Below, piece by piece: positions 35,247-45,261 of a stretch of DNA of 64,000 nucleotides. Numbering within the stretch: position 1 is the stretch's first letter; each line of letters opens with the position of its first letter. The position numbers and the translations under genes are program-made. Below the pieces are notes generated by a model that was given only the letters and a program-made list of their open reading frames with translations, searched no databases and was not told the DNA's origin. Origin of the DNA: a bacterium (lineage in GTDB: Bacteria; 4484-113; JAFGCY01); the NCBI GenBank assembly GCA_020849855.1, contig JADZFO010000052.1, positions 1 through 64,000 on the forward strand. The letters run 5' to 3'.

Positions 35247-37430
35247 CTAGAAGTTCGGCACCGGCGCTGTCGTTAGGTAATACAGCTTCCCTGACTGGTC
35301 GTTCCAGTAAGACAGCCCAATCTCGCTATTGATGCTCGCGCTGACGCTCTGGAAGCCGCTTCCTGCGGTCGAATCAACAATGAGCGGGGCATCCCACAGT
35401 GAGCCGTCGGGGCTAAGCGGACTGAAGGCCTGGACGTCCTGGGCCGGATAGCCCTGGGCGAAGACGAACAAGCCCGGTGCGCCAAAGGACATGGTCAGAT
35501 GCTTGTAGGGCTGCGCCGGCATATTGACCAGGTCCGGGGAGTTCCATGCGCTGCCGTTGTCATCCTGGGCTGAAGCGAACATCAGTGCGCCGCTGTCCGA
35601 GCTGAAGCAGACTACCGGCCGGCCCAGCACTTTGGTCATGGCCGGGAAGGCGTTCCCATAGTCGCCCGTAGCGATGGTCACTGGCGCTTGCCAGGCGGTT
35701 CCGATGGCATCGCTGGCCCGCATGAAGGAGATCTGGGCATTACCGTCATTGTTCTCATACCAGAAGCTGATCCCCGGCCTGCCATTCACCATCATCAGCT
35801 TGCTGTCCCAGCCGGAGCTGTTGTTCTGGTCATTCAGCATTTGTGCTGCACCCCAGGCCATGCCCTGTGCGTCTGCGGCGCGGACATAAAACAGCCTGAC
35901 CAAACCGGGGCTGAAAGCTCGATAACTGACAGCCGGCCGGCCAAGCACCATGGCCAGGGAGAACTCGCGCACATCGCTCTGCGCAGGATCAACAGTTACC
36001 GGTGCGCCCCAGCTCATGCCCTGGCCGTCAATGGCTCGAATATAGGCCAGGCTTCCGTCAAGTGCCTTATAACAGACTGCCGGGTTAGATCCAACCAGCC
36101 CAAGGCTGAGCGAATCGTGGTTGCCCACATTTTCCTGCACAGTGACGGGACTGTTCCAGACATAGCCTGCCGTGGTGTCGGCCAGGGCGAACTTTACACT
36201 GAACACTGTCGGGAAAGAGCCGGGGTCATAGGTCAGGTAGGTCAGTGCCGGACGTCCGTCCACTTCGGCCAGATCCAGGGCAAAGACCGGCTCCTGTGCG
36301 ACCTCCACCACCTGCGGGCTCAGGTCGATGCTGAGGGCGGCGGTGCCCTGATTGCTGGCGCTGTCTGTCACCCGAAGCACCGCTTCCATCCTTCCAGCCG
36401 CCCGGTACTCATGGCTGGTGCTCGCGCTCGGCCCCGCTTCGTCGAATGCGCCGTCTCCGTCGAAATCCCATTCATAGCTTGTGATGCTGTCGCCGAGATC
36501 CCCGCCGGCATCGCTGCCGCTGGCGTCAAAGTTCACCGTGACCGGCACAGCGCCCAGCAGCGGATCAGCCGTAAAGCTGGCGCTGGGCGGGTTGTTGCCC
36601 GCGGCGGTCACGTTCACGCTGGCCGTTGTCGTGGCTGTTGCACCGCGCGTATCGGTCAGGCGTAAAGTGACCGTGTAGGCGCCCGGGTTGGTATAGGTCG
36701 GTGTGGCGACGGCGTCCGAGGCGCCACTGAGATCAAAGGTGCCGTCACTCTCGAAATCCCATTCAAACAGCAGGATGCTGTCACCCGGATCCGGGTCGGC
36801 GCTGAGGGAAGCATCAAGCAGCGCTTCAAAGGGCGCATCGCCCGTCTGGCTGGGCGGGTCAATTAGCGGCAGCGGCGGGTTGTTATCCGGGCTGATTAAC
36901 GTAAGGTCCAATCCGCTTACCAGCGCGGAAGCACCCGCCGGGGCCGCCACCGCGAAGTAGCAGGAACCGCTACCGGAGCGGTGCAGCGCGGAGTCCAGCT
37001 CTGCCTGCGCAGTCTCGCTGAATGGCCCCGACCAGACCCAGGCATCCTTGCTGTAGTCTGCCAAGCCTAGCCAGTATCCGCTGCTGGTCGCCGTACTTAG
37101 CACCGCTATGCTACTCAGCGAATTCTCCGCCGCGGGGGTGAACGCGTAGAGCGCCCATTCCATCCCGGTACCGCCGCCTGGCCCGGCGGCAGTGGCATCC
37201 AACAGCAGGTCTGTGCCCGCTGTCCGTGCACCGCTGCTTCGCTGCAGCGTAGCCGAACCATCCAGGTGGCTCAGTGTCTCTGCGCTTGGTCCTCGCAAAG
37301 CATCTAGCTGGGCCAGCGCTGGCAGACCGTTTTGACCTTGACGGCCAGCTGTGCTGTCGCTACCACAACCACAAAGGCCCAACAGCAGGGCGGCGCTGAC
37401 AGCGATGCACGTATGGCGGACAGTACACAT
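35247..37430 (-). CDS. PKD plus seven-repeat propeller lipoprotein
   Basis: 727 aa. GGGGAGA precedes the ATG; leader MCTVRHTCIAVSAALLLGL, lipobox LCGC. Shared module: LPALAQLDAL, ALYAFTPAAEN, ADYSKDAWVWSGPFS, CYFAVAAPAG. Two PKD domains follow (LLFEWDFESDG and YEWDFDGDG, about residues 178-365). The C-terminal part (about 370-727) has seven repeats of about 50 residues with motifs like LAEVDGRPALTY, YIRAIDGQGMSWGAPVTVD and LMMVNGRPGISF; the last lacks the final strand, which PQVVEVAQ at the start may supply. I predict a seven-bladed beta-propeller. The frame is open 180 nt upstream, but no lipoprotein leader starts there. Confidence 0.8.
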   Translation of the reverse strand: MCTVRHTCIAVSAALLLGLCGCGSDSTAGRQGQNGLPALAQLDALRGPSAETLSHLDGSATLQRSSGARTAGTDLLLDATAAGPGGGTGMEWALYAFTPAAENSLSSIAVLSTATSSGYWLGLADYSKDAWVWSGPFSETAQAELDSALHRSGSGSCYFAVAAPAGASALVSGLDLTLISPDNNPPLPLIDPPSQTGDAPFEALLDASLSADPDPGDSILLFEWDFESDGTFDLSGASDAVATPTYTNPGAYTVTLRLTDTRGATATTTASVNVTAAGNNPPSASFTADPLLGAVPVTVNFDASGSDAGGDLGDSITSYEWDFDGDGAFDEAGPSASTSHEYRAAGRMEAVLRVTDSASNQGTAALSIDLSPQVVEVAQEPVFALDLAEVDGRPALTYLTYDPGSFPTVFSVKFALADTTAGYVWNSPVTVQENVGNHDSLSLGLVGSNPAVCYKALDGSLAYIRAIDGQGMSWGAPVTVDPAQSDVREFSLAMVLGRPAVSYRAFSPGLVRLFYVRAADAQGMAWGAAQMLNDQNNSSGWDSKLMMVNGRPGISFWYENNDGNAQISFMRASDAIGTAWQAPVTIATGDYGNAFPAMTKVLGRPVVCFSSDSGALMFASAQDDNGSAWNSPDLVNMPAQPYKHLTMSFGAPGLFVFAQGYPAQDVQAFSPLSPDGSLWDAPLIVDSTAGSGFQSVSASINSEIGLSYWNDQSGKLYYLTTAPVPNF

Positions 37431-37494
37431 TCTCCCCTCTCCCAACGCAGTTGAATAGAGTATGGCGGCTGGTGACGCAGCAGCTTGCTCGAAG

Positions 37495-39759
37495 CTAAGG
37501 CTGCGGGGCCACGTTGAGGTACAACAGGTCTCTATTGCTGGAGGTTGCAGTGGCAATATGCAGGCGGCCATCAAACTCCCGCAGATTCGTGAAAGCAAAG
37601 CTGATGCCACTGGCCAGCGACAGCGGTGGAGGCCAGATAGTGCCGTTGCTGTTCAAGGCAGAGTACAGCTGTGACACCCCACCACTTATGCTGCTGTCCA
37701 GGACAATGTAGGATCTCTCCCCGTATGCACCAATGGCCACCCCGCTCAGGTAGTCCTCGCCTTCCACTATCAGCACCGAGGAAGACCAGGCATCGCCGTC
37801 GTCAGTCAGTGAGCGGACAAAACTCAAGCTGTACAGGTCTGGATCCTGATCAGCGTTTCTACTGGTGTAGCTGATAACAGGTCGGCCCGCCTGCAAGGCC
37901 ATGCTGACCTGGGTTGGCGTATATCCTCCGTCAGAATCATCCAGGATCAGCAAGCCACTGTCCCAGCTGGAGCCCGTGCTGTCCATTGCCCGATGGAACT
38001 CAATATCATAAGCGTCGGAAGGGCTGCCCTCCTGACGGATAAAACACACCGCCGGCCGGCCATTCACCGAAAGAAGCTGCACATCTTTCGGGGCCGCGTT
38101 AGGCGCCGGGGTTACGACTACTGGCGCGCCCCAGCTTGACCCGGCTGCATTGTCAGCACGCAGAAACCCGATACTCGATTGATCCCAATAGGCTATCGCT
38201 GGCTTGCCCTGAATTACTTCCAGCGAGTAATGACCGCTGCTGAGGAAGACCGCCGGTTCGATGGGGCTGCCCCAAAGCGTGCCGTCATTATCAAGTGCGC
38301 GGACATACTGCATCTTGTAGTTCTGCCCCGGGACGTCAGACAGCTCCTGATAGACGATGGCCGGGCGCCCGGCTACAAGCTCTGCGCTGATGTTTCCTGG
38401 CCGACCTTCTGACGATGTTGCCACAATTACTTGAGCGCCCCAGTCCTGCCCCAGCGAGTCGTTCGCCCGCACGAAGCGCAGCGTGTTGTCATTCAGCCCC
38501 GCATAGGCCACTGCCGGGTTCCCAGTAACCTCAAAGATCGAGATCGGGCCGATCGCGTTGCCCGCATCCAGCAGCTCGATCTCCGGCAGGGCTTCAATCA
38601 GCACAATGTCTGTATCCTGGTTGCCGGCAATGTCGCTGACCCGGACACGTGGATGATAAAACCGCGCGGCGCTGTACTCAAATGTCGTTGCTGCGTCCGG
38701 CCCGCTCTGGTCATACACGCCATCGCCATCAAAGTCCCACTCGAACAGCACTATGCTGTCGCCGGCGTCGCCGCCGTCGAGGCTCCCGATGGCATCAAAG
38801 TTGACCTCAAAGGGAACTACTCCGCTGTTGACATCAACCATCAATTCGGCAGCTGGCGGGTTGTTGCCAAAGGCCGTCACTGCGACCGTCGCTGTTGCCT
38901 CCGCCGTCGCGCCACGACTGTCCGCTACCCGCAGCAGCACGGTGTGGATTCCCGGCGCAAAATAGGTCGGCGTTGCGCCAGTCACCTCCGCGCCGCTCAG
39001 ATCGATCACGCCGTCGTTCTCGAAGTCCCATTCGTAGAGCGCGATACTGTCGCCGCTGTCGCCGCCCGCGTCACTGCCGCCACCGTCGAGCATGGCCTCG
39101 TAGGGAGCATTGCCAGCGCTCTGCGCCGGTGTCAGCATGGCATTCGGCGGGTTGTTATCGGGCTGGATTGTCGACAGCTCGAGTGTATTCACCGTGACAC
39201 TGTGCCCGGCGGGCGCCAGCACGACCGCGCCCAGCGGATCGGTGCTGACGAAGCTCAGCGCGGACAGATCCAGCTCGGTTCCGGCGTCAAATGGGCCATA
39301 CCAGATCCAGCGGTTGGACACGGTGTCCGCCAGCGCCAGCCACATATCTGAGCTGACATCGGCTGCCACCTGCAGGCTTATGAATTGCACGGCGTCCGGG
39401 CCAGCCAGGGTGAAGATGCCCCACTCGCTACCCTGGCTGAGGCTGCCGGCGTCAAGGACAAGCTCGTCGCCGTTGAGGACGGCGCCTGAACTGACCTGTA
39501 TGGCGCTCGCCCCGGACTGCTCGAACTGCGCCTCGGCGCTGGAGCCGCGCAGCAGCTTGCGGGGGGACGGCAGCCCGGCCAGCGCGTCTCCCGCGGGATA
39601 GGCGCTCTGCCCTTCGAAGCGGAGTCCCGCTGCCCCTGGCGCGTTTAGCCCGGGATAGTGCTGCTTCACGCCGCTGCCGGCGCAGCCGGAAAGCAGCAGC
39701 AGGGCCAGCAGGCATGCAATGTGCGGTGAACAATCCAGTGGCCCTGCGCTAAGCCGCAT
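37495..39759 (-). CDS. PKD plus seven-repeat propeller lipoprotein
   Basis: 754 aa. GGAGGATCACA precedes the ATG; lipobox LSGC (ACLLALLLLSGCAG). Shared module: LPSPRKLLRG, GIFTLAGPDA, ADTVSNRWIWYGPFD, AVVLAPAG. Two PKD domains (LYEWDFENDG, LFEWDFDGDG). From about residue 405 there are seven propeller-type repeats (IFEVTGNPAVAY, AELVAGRPAIVY, LEVIQGKPAIAYW, LLSVNGRPAVCF, MALQAGRPVISY, and two more divergent), each with a FVRA-type strand and a WG-P strand. The N-terminal strand LPEIELLDAGN may close the last blade. Same architecture as the neighbour downstream. Confidence 0.8.
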   Translation of the reverse strand: MRLSAGPLDCSPHIACLLALLLLSGCAGSGVKQHYPGLNAPGAAGLRFEGQSAYPAGDALAGLPSPRKLLRGSSAEAQFEQSGASAIQVSSGAVLNGDELVLDAGSLSQGSEWGIFTLAGPDAVQFISLQVAADVSSDMWLALADTVSNRWIWYGPFDAGTELDLSALSFVSTDPLGAVVLAPAGHSVTVNTLELSTIQPDNNPPNAMLTPAQSAGNAPYEAMLDGGGSDAGGDSGDSIALYEWDFENDGVIDLSGAEVTGATPTYFAPGIHTVLLRVADSRGATAEATATVAVTAFGNNPPAAELMVDVNSGVVPFEVNFDAIGSLDGGDAGDSIVLFEWDFDGDGVYDQSGPDAATTFEYSAARFYHPRVRVSDIAGNQDTDIVLIEALPEIELLDAGNAIGPISIFEVTGNPAVAYAGLNDNTLRFVRANDSLGQDWGAQVIVATSSEGRPGNISAELVAGRPAIVYQELSDVPGQNYKMQYVRALDNDGTLWGSPIEPAVFLSSGHYSLEVIQGKPAIAYWDQSSIGFLRADNAAGSSWGAPVVVTPAPNAAPKDVQLLSVNGRPAVCFIRQEGSPSDAYDIEFHRAMDSTGSSWDSGLLILDDSDGGYTPTQVSMALQAGRPVISYTSRNADQDPDLYSLSFVRSLTDDGDAWSSSVLIVEGEDYLSGVAIGAYGERSYIVLDSSISGGVSQLYSALNSNGTIWPPPLSLASGISFAFTNLREFDGRLHIATATSSNRDLLYLNVAPQP

Positions 39760-39877
39760 TGTGATCCTCCATACAGTGGCGGATCTCATTTTAACCGGCA
39801 TTCACTAATTGCCTGACTGCACGCCTGCCAGGAGCAGGTCTCAGTGTCCGGATGCTTGCGATGCCCTGCCTGAGCGT

Positions 39878-41548
39878 TTAGTTGATGCCGCCAAGGAAAC
39901 GCAGGTCGCCGCTGGCAACGTCGTGGTAAGCCACACCCAGAGAGCTGCCGTCGCCAAGCGGCTGCAGCGAGGGAAAGGCCCCTGTATCACCCGCGGTGTC
40001 AAGCGTGCGCAGGTCGCTCCATGTCGTCGCGGCGGCGTCAGCCGCCAGCGCCATTCGCAGCGCGCCATCAGTCAGGCTGTAGTACGCGATGACCGGCTTA
40101 CCATTGAGCAGGATTGCATCATTGAAGAAGCCGGTATCAGCCGCGTCGTCAACCAGCACCGGGGCAGCGAAACTGCTGCCGGTGGAGTCTGCGCCCCGGG
40201 AATAGAAGAGCTGGCCAGTGCCACTCGCCGGGCCGCCCGTGGATTCGTAGAATGCCACACAAGGCCGTCCATCGCCGTCAACCAGCAGGCTGTTCCACTG
40301 CGCCAGGCCGGCGCTGATCGGCACGGCGGCGCCCCAGGTGCTGCCGTCCGCATCCGTCGCGCGCTTGTAGTTCAGCGCACCGGCATTCTCATCCGCGTAG
40401 GCTACCGCCGGGTTCCCCGCGACAATCGCCAGACTCCAGTTATCCGAAATGTCATCCGGGTTGGACAACTGGGCTATCTCCACCGGGCTGCCCCAGCCTG
40501 TGCCGTCAGCGTCAGCCGCTCTGATGAAGTTGAGCACCGCGGGATCCAGGGAGTCAGGCCAGTTCAGCTGGACGATCGCCGGACGTCCATTGACAATCTC
40601 CATGTGCGGGAAGTGGCCCACGCTTCCGGAGCTGTCCACGGTTACCGGCGTACCCCAGCTTGTGCCGGTGGTGTCCGTGGCCCGCACATACTTCAGAGTG
40701 TCCAGATCAAAGTTCTGATACGCGATCGCCGGGTTGCCATTCACAACCAGCAGGTTGGCGTCATGCCCTGTATCGCCATCGGTGTCAACCTGAACCGGTG
40801 TGCCCCAGGTGGTGCCCTGCGCGTCATTGGCTATGACATAGTTCAGATCGCCATCTGCGCCATCGCTGTCACCAAAATCGGTATAGGCAATCGCCGGACG
40901 GCCGGAGACAATGGCCAGACGCAGGAACCAGCCTGTTGAGCCATCGCTGTCCACGGTGACAGGCCCGGGCGCCGGGGTGTCGTCAGTGATGAAGTTGACA
41001 GTGTTGACTGTAGCGCTGCTGCCCGCTGGCACGACCACCGCACAGTAGGTCACACCGGCGTCGTTGGTCGCGCCGGGATAGTCCAGGTTGCCGCCAGCCG
41101 AACCAGAGACGGGCGGACTTAGCAGCCAGCGACCGGTCTCATAGTCGGGAAAGGCCAGGTAATCCTGACCGACTTCATTGGTCTGGTTCACCGTAACCTG
41201 CAGCAGCTGCGCACCAGCGGGATCAAAGGCGTAGACCGCCCATTCGAAGCTGGCACCAGCGCTGAGGACCACACTGCTGCCGGATGGAACTGCGCCAGGG
41301 CTGGCCGTCAGGAAGGCCGAGCCGTCCAGGATGTTATCCGCAGAGGCCTGGCGCCCCGGGGACAGGGCAAGGGCGTCCAACTCAGCCAGACTGGGCACAC
41401 CAGTCCCGGCCAGGCCCGTGAGGGCCAAGGCAGTCTCAGGTGCCCGGCTGTCAAGACGCTTCGCGGGACTGGGCTGTGAATCTGCGGCGCAGCCACTGAA
41501 ACTGAGCGCAAACAAGATGCCCAGCAGCAGCGTTGAGGTGTGGCGCAT
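39878..41548 (-). CDS. Seven-repeat propeller lipoprotein without PKD
   Basis: 556 aa; lipobox FSGC (LLGILFALSFSGCAA). GGAGAG sits 6 nt before the ATG. Shared module: LPSLAELDAL-like, NILDGSAFLTASPG, WAVYAFDPAGA, PDYETGRWLLSPPVS, CAVVVPAGS. No PKD; the module passes directly to seven repeats (about 195-556), preceded by PVTVDSDGS. Examples: LAIVSGRPAIAY, YVIANDAQGTTWGTPVQVD, LLVVNGNPAIAY, MEIVNGRPAIVQL. The last repeat ends before its WG-P strand, so PVTVDSDGS probably closes it. Very close paralogue of the lipoprotein at 46987. Confidence 0.82.
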   Translation of the reverse strand: MRHTSTLLLGILFALSFSGCAADSQPSPAKRLDSRAPETALALTGLAGTGVPSLAELDALALSPGRQASADNILDGSAFLTASPGAVPSGSSVVLSAGASFEWAVYAFDPAGAQLLQVTVNQTNEVGQDYLAFPDYETGRWLLSPPVSGSAGGNLDYPGATNDAGVTYCAVVVPAGSSATVNTVNFITDDTPAPGPVTVDSDGSTGWFLRLAIVSGRPAIAYTDFGDSDGADGDLNYVIANDAQGTTWGTPVQVDTDGDTGHDANLLVVNGNPAIAYQNFDLDTLKYVRATDTTGTSWGTPVTVDSSGSVGHFPHMEIVNGRPAIVQLNWPDSLDPAVLNFIRAADADGTGWGSPVEIAQLSNPDDISDNWSLAIVAGNPAVAYADENAGALNYKRATDADGSTWGAAVPISAGLAQWNSLLVDGDGRPCVAFYESTGGPASGTGQLFYSRGADSTGSSFAAPVLVDDAADTGFFNDAILLNGKPVIAYYSLTDGALRMALAADAAATTWSDLRTLDTAGDTGAFPSLQPLGDGSSLGVAYHDVASGDLRFLGGIN

Positions 41549-41645
41549 GGTGATCTCTCCGTAACAGCCCAGCGAGTATATCGCGGGCTGCGGGAGATAA
41601 CCAGATGCGGCCAGCCACCTGGGCCGGCGGTGTAGTGCCGGCGGT

Positions 41646-44600
41646 CTAGAACCTGACTGCGTACTTCAGATCAGCGTTGCCGGCATCCAGATAGGCGATC
41701 ATCGGGCGGCCGTCCAGTACCTCCAGCGAGCTGTACTGGCCCACATTCGGCCCGGAAGTCGTGCCATCGCCGTCTGCGCGCTGCTTCTGGCTCCAGTCGT
41801 ACTGGTTCGCGCCGGACTGCGTTACGCTGCGCGCAAGCTCAAGATCGCCGTTGGCATAGTCCCAGTAGCTGATCAGCGGGTTACCGCCCAGCAGCGAAAG
41901 ACTGCAGTAGCTGCCGCAGGTGGTAGAGCCGTCAACAACCAGGCAGGTCCAGTCACCCGGCGCCTGTCCGCCCGCAGTTGCGCTGATGCAGTACATCAGC
42001 TTCTCGGTGCCGTAGTTGTAGTAGGCAATCGCGGGCAGGCCGTTCTGATAGACCAGAGAGCTGTAGTATCCGCCGCCGGTGCTGTCGACCACGATGCTGT
42101 TCCAGTCGGAGATCAGCGCGCCTGTCGAGCTGCTGCTGAAGGCGTACTTCAGATCTCCGTTGTCACTGTCGGCGTAGCTGATCGCCGGTGTGCCGTTTAC
42201 CACTGCCAGGCAGCAGTGATTGCCCACTGATCCGGCGCTGTCCACCACCAGACTCTGGCTCCAGTCGCCCACGCTGGCGCCGTCAACTGTAGTGCTGCGG
42301 CGATAGCGGAGGTCCTGGCTGACGCTGTCGTAGTGCGCGATCGCCGGGTTGCCCGCCACCACGCACAAGGATGTTGACTGGCCCCCGGTGCTGTCCAGCG
42401 TCATACAGGCCCAGTCCGCGGCGCTGCTGCCGCTGGCGCTCGAGCTAAGTGCATACTTAAGGTCACCGAGGCCACCGTCGTAGTAACTGACCGCCGGCTT
42501 GCCATTGACCTCGCGGAGACTGCAGTACTGCCCACCGCTGACCGCGCCGTCGATGGTGACGATGGTCCAGTCGCTGAGGCTGGCGCCGGTTGCGCTGCTG
42601 GATACCGCGTAGCGCAGATCGCTGCTGTTGGCCTGCTGATAGCAGATCGCCGGCTTCCCGCCGATCAGCGCCAGCGAGCTGTAATAGCCCACCAGGCCAG
42701 TGCTGTCTAGGGTCAGCCGCTGCCAGCCATGCACACTGATCACCAGCTCGTCGCTGGCGAAGTAGCCATCGTTGTCGCGGATTCGCAGCCCCACGCTGAA
42801 AGGCAGGCCAGGCGTGTTGTAGTTCTGGCTGACGTTGTCAGTCGTTCCGGTGTCAGTCTCATAGCTGCCGTCGCCGTCAAGATCCCACTCGTACTTGCTG
42901 ATGCTGCCATCGCTGTCATAACTGGAACCCGCGTAGAAGCTCAGGCTGTTGCCGGCCTCGCATTCGTTAGCGCTGGCCTGCAGGACTGCCACAGGAGGCA
43001 CGTTTGCTGCTGTGACTTCGATTGCCAGCGTGTCTGTATCCTGGTTCCCTGCGCTGTCGGTCACTCTAAGTGTCGCGATATAGCTGCCTGCAAGCGCATA
43101 GGTGTGGCTGAGCTGGTCTGCCGCGCTGTAGGCCTCGTAGGCCCCGTCACCATCCCAGTCCCATTCATAGAGCACGATACTGTCGCCGCTGTCACCGCCA
43201 TCAGTACTTGATCCGGCATCGAACTCAACGCTCAGCGGCGCATAGCCCGAGGCGATATTGCTGCTGAGCACTGCCAACGGGGGATTGTTGCCCGCCTGAG
43301 TGGCACTGATCGTCGAGCTGCTGACGGCCTGGTTGCCTGCACTGTCACTCACCCGCACCCGGGCCAGAACACTCGCCGGGCTGGTGTAGGTATGGCTGAT
43401 CGCAGGTGTTTCACTGTAGGCTTCCCAGATGCCGTCACCATCCAAATCCCACTCATAGAGCACTATGCTGTCGCCGGGATCCGCACCGGGGTCTGAAGCG
43501 CCCGCATTAAAGCTGACACTGAGAGGAACCTCGCCGGATGCACCGGGCGGATCAAGCTGTGCTGTTGGCCCGTTGTTGCCCGGGCTGCTGAGGTTCAGAA
43601 CTTCTGTAGCGATCGCCTGGTTGCCGGCAGAGTCCGTCACCCGAAGGCGCAGTGTCAACAACCCCGGCTGGGCATAGGCATGGCTGAGCTGGGGATTCGC
43701 TCCATAGGCATCAAAGGCGCCATCACCATCGCAGTCCCACTCATAAAGCACGATACTGTCCTGCGGGTCTCCGCCGGCGCTGCTTGCACTGGCATCAAGC
43801 ATGACTTGAGCCGGCACATCTGCATCCGGCGGTGTCAGCTGCAGTTCAGCCTGCGGGGCCTGATTTCCGGGTTGCGTCAGATTCAGCTGCGCAGTCGCAT
43901 AGGCCCGGGAAAAGTCGGAATCCGTGACCCGCAGTCGCACCTGGAAGACACCGGGTGCATTGTAAGTGTGAACCAGCTGGGCTGCTTCGCTGAAGTTGTC
44001 ATAGCCGCCATCGCCGTCCCAGTCCCAGGCGTACTCAATGATGCTGCCGTCAGGATCGCTGCTGGCCGAAGCATCAAAGTGAATGCTGAGAGGAACATTG
44101 CCGCCTGGCAGATCAGTCTGCAGGCTGGCCTCCGGCGGCAGATTGCCTGCCAACTGGCTGCGGACACTCAGAGCACTGAGGCTTACAGGGGCGTCGCCGC
44201 TGGCCAGGACGGCAAAGCCGGCGCTGCCGTCTGGCGAGACAAATGCCGCCTCGTCCAATGCGATCGTGCGGTCGCCGTCGAAGGGTCCGAAACTGCGCCA
44301 GCGTTCCTGCTCATAATCTGCGGCCAGCAGCCAGACCCTGCTTCCGCTTCCGACATCCAGCAAAAGGGCGAGGCTGTCCAGTGACTGCCCCTGAAGGTCA
44401 ATGGCATACAGGCCCCAGGCAGGCAGCCCGGAGCCAGGGAGCAACAGCAGTGCGGATCCGGAGAGCTGAGCATTGGCGGAGTACTGGATAGCCTGCGACC
44501 CGCTGAGGATGTCTTCCTGCAAAGCTCGTGCTGAGCGCAGCAGCTGAATATCCGGCAGGCTGTCGACGGCAGGCGCCTGCAGAATGTGCGCCTGAGTCGA

Positions 44601-44669
44601 GGCGCAGGCATTCAAGCCCAGCAGTCCGAGTAAAAGGATCAGGCCAACGCGGCAATGGCCCCTGTACAT
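41646..44669 (-). CDS. Five-PKD plus seven-repeat propeller lipoprotein
   Basis: 1007 aa, the largest of the family. GGAG lies 6 nt before the ATG; leader YRGHCRVGLILLLGLLGL, lipobox LNAC. Shared module: DSLPDIQLL, DILSGSQAIQY, WGLYAIDLQGQS, ADYEQERWRSFGPFDG, GFAVLASGDA. Five PKD domains (YAWDWDGDGG, LYEWDCDGDG, LYEWDLDGDG, LYEWDWDGDG, KYEWDLDGDG; about 180-645), joined by N-x-PP type linkers. Seven repeats follow (about 650-1007): LALIGGKPAICY, REVNGKPAVSYYD, VVAGNPAIAHYD, AVVNGTPAISYAD and three more, with the strand DLRYAVSSSATG/DW in place of YVRA/WG. I read these as propeller blades. Confidence 0.82.
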   Translation of the reverse strand: MYRGHCRVGLILLLGLLGLNACASTQAHILQAPAVDSLPDIQLLRSARALQEDILSGSQAIQYSANAQLSGSALLLLPGSGLPAWGLYAIDLQGQSLDSLALLLDVGSGSRVWLLAADYEQERWRSFGPFDGDRTIALDEAAFVSPDGSAGFAVLASGDAPVSLSALSVRSQLAGNLPPEASLQTDLPGGNVPLSIHFDASASSDPDGSIIEYAWDWDGDGGYDNFSEAAQLVHTYNAPGVFQVRLRVTDSDFSRAYATAQLNLTQPGNQAPQAELQLTPPDADVPAQVMLDASASSAGGDPQDSIVLYEWDCDGDGAFDAYGANPQLSHAYAQPGLLTLRLRVTDSAGNQAIATEVLNLSSPGNNGPTAQLDPPGASGEVPLSVSFNAGASDPGADPGDSIVLYEWDLDGDGIWEAYSETPAISHTYTSPASVLARVRVSDSAGNQAVSSSTISATQAGNNPPLAVLSSNIASGYAPLSVEFDAGSSTDGGDSGDSIVLYEWDWDGDGAYEAYSAADQLSHTYALAGSYIATLRVTDSAGNQDTDTLAIEVTAANVPPVAVLQASANECEAGNSLSFYAGSSYDSDGSISKYEWDLDGDGSYETDTGTTDNVSQNYNTPGLPFSVGLRIRDNDGYFASDELVISVHGWQRLTLDSTGLVGYYSSLALIGGKPAICYQQANSSDLRYAVSSSATGASLSDWTIVTIDGAVSGGQYCSLREVNGKPAVSYYDGGLGDLKYALSSSASGSSAADWACMTLDSTGGQSTSLCVVAGNPAIAHYDSVSQDLRYRRSTTVDGASVGDWSQSLVVDSAGSVGNHCCLAVVNGTPAISYADSDNGDLKYAFSSSSTGALISDWNSIVVDSTGGGYYSSLVYQNGLPAIAYYNYGTEKLMYCISATAGGQAPGDWTCLVVDGSTTCGSYCSLSLLGGNPLISYWDYANGDLELARSVTQSGANQYDWSQKQRADGDGTTSGPNVGQYSSLEVLDGRPMIAYLDAGNADLKYAVRF

Positions 44670-44802
44670 GCTTGACTCCGTTGCCGGGTTCTCTGTCCGG
44701 CTGCGTAGAGTTTCCGGCCCCCGGCCGGACAGAAGATCTATCGGCGCAGACAGATGCAAGTTCATGCAGGCTTCCTGCTGCCCCTGTTGATCCCAGGCCT
44801 GC

Positions 44803-44808
44803 TAAACT
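44803..44808 (+). promoter_or_regulatory. -10 hexamer, likely leaderless promoter
   Basis: TAAACT, 6 nt, GTG at 44815. Confidence 0.4.
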
Positions 44809-44814
44809 TGATTT

Positions 44815-45201
44815 GTGGATTCGCCTGTAAACAGCAGCGGCCGCAGCCCCTGGCCCCAGAGTCCTGTCGAGTTCGCTCTGGATGGCATGCAGTGGCTGGG
44901 CATCGCCTGCATCGCGCTGGTGGCCCTGAGCGCCAACGGCCTGGTTTCACCGCTGAGCATCGGCACACTGGGCGACCCGGACTGGCTGCGCAACAACCGC
45001 TACTTCATCAGCGTACTCAGCTTCGTGGCCCTTATGGAGTATCCATCCATGCTGCTTGTGCTGGCTTCGCAGTTCCGCAAGGCCCAGGGCCAGCAGAAGG
45101 CCCAGACAGCGCTGATGCTGCGTCTCGCCTTCGCCTTTACGCCTTGGATATATCTGCTGATTCTGCTGCTGCGCTTTGGCAGACCAGGTTCTGGGTCCTG
45201 A
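44815..45201 (+). CDS. Small three-helix membrane protein
   Basis: 128 aa; hydrophobic helices near 25-45 (MQWLGIACIALVALSANGLV), 64-84 (YFISVLSFVALMEYPSMLLV) and 100-120 (LAFAFTPWIYLLILLLRF). No known family. The GTG start has no Shine-Dalgarno but has a -10-like hexamer 6 nt before it; M25 is an alternative. It lies between two divergently placed lipoproteins on the other strand. Confidence 0.55.
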   Translation: MDSPVNSSGRSPWPQSPVEFALDGMQWLGIACIALVALSANGLVSPLSIGTLGDPDWLRNNRYFISVLSFVALMEYPSMLLVLASQFRKAQGQQKAQTALMLRLAFAFTPWIYLLILLLRFGRPGSGS

Positions 45202-45261
45202 GCTTGGCGCAGGCCAGGGCTCACCGTGTCCATGACCGCAAGGCTCGCGGAGAGGCAGGCC

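Noticed and set aside
37431..37610. Upstream extension of the 35247 lipoprotein into the next lipoprotein gene
   Set aside because: No signal peptide; GGGGAGA and the lipobox leader lie at 37430.
38431..39351. Plus-strand open frame opposite the 37495 lipoprotein
   Set aside because: Antisense of PKD-repeat sequence; composition-driven.
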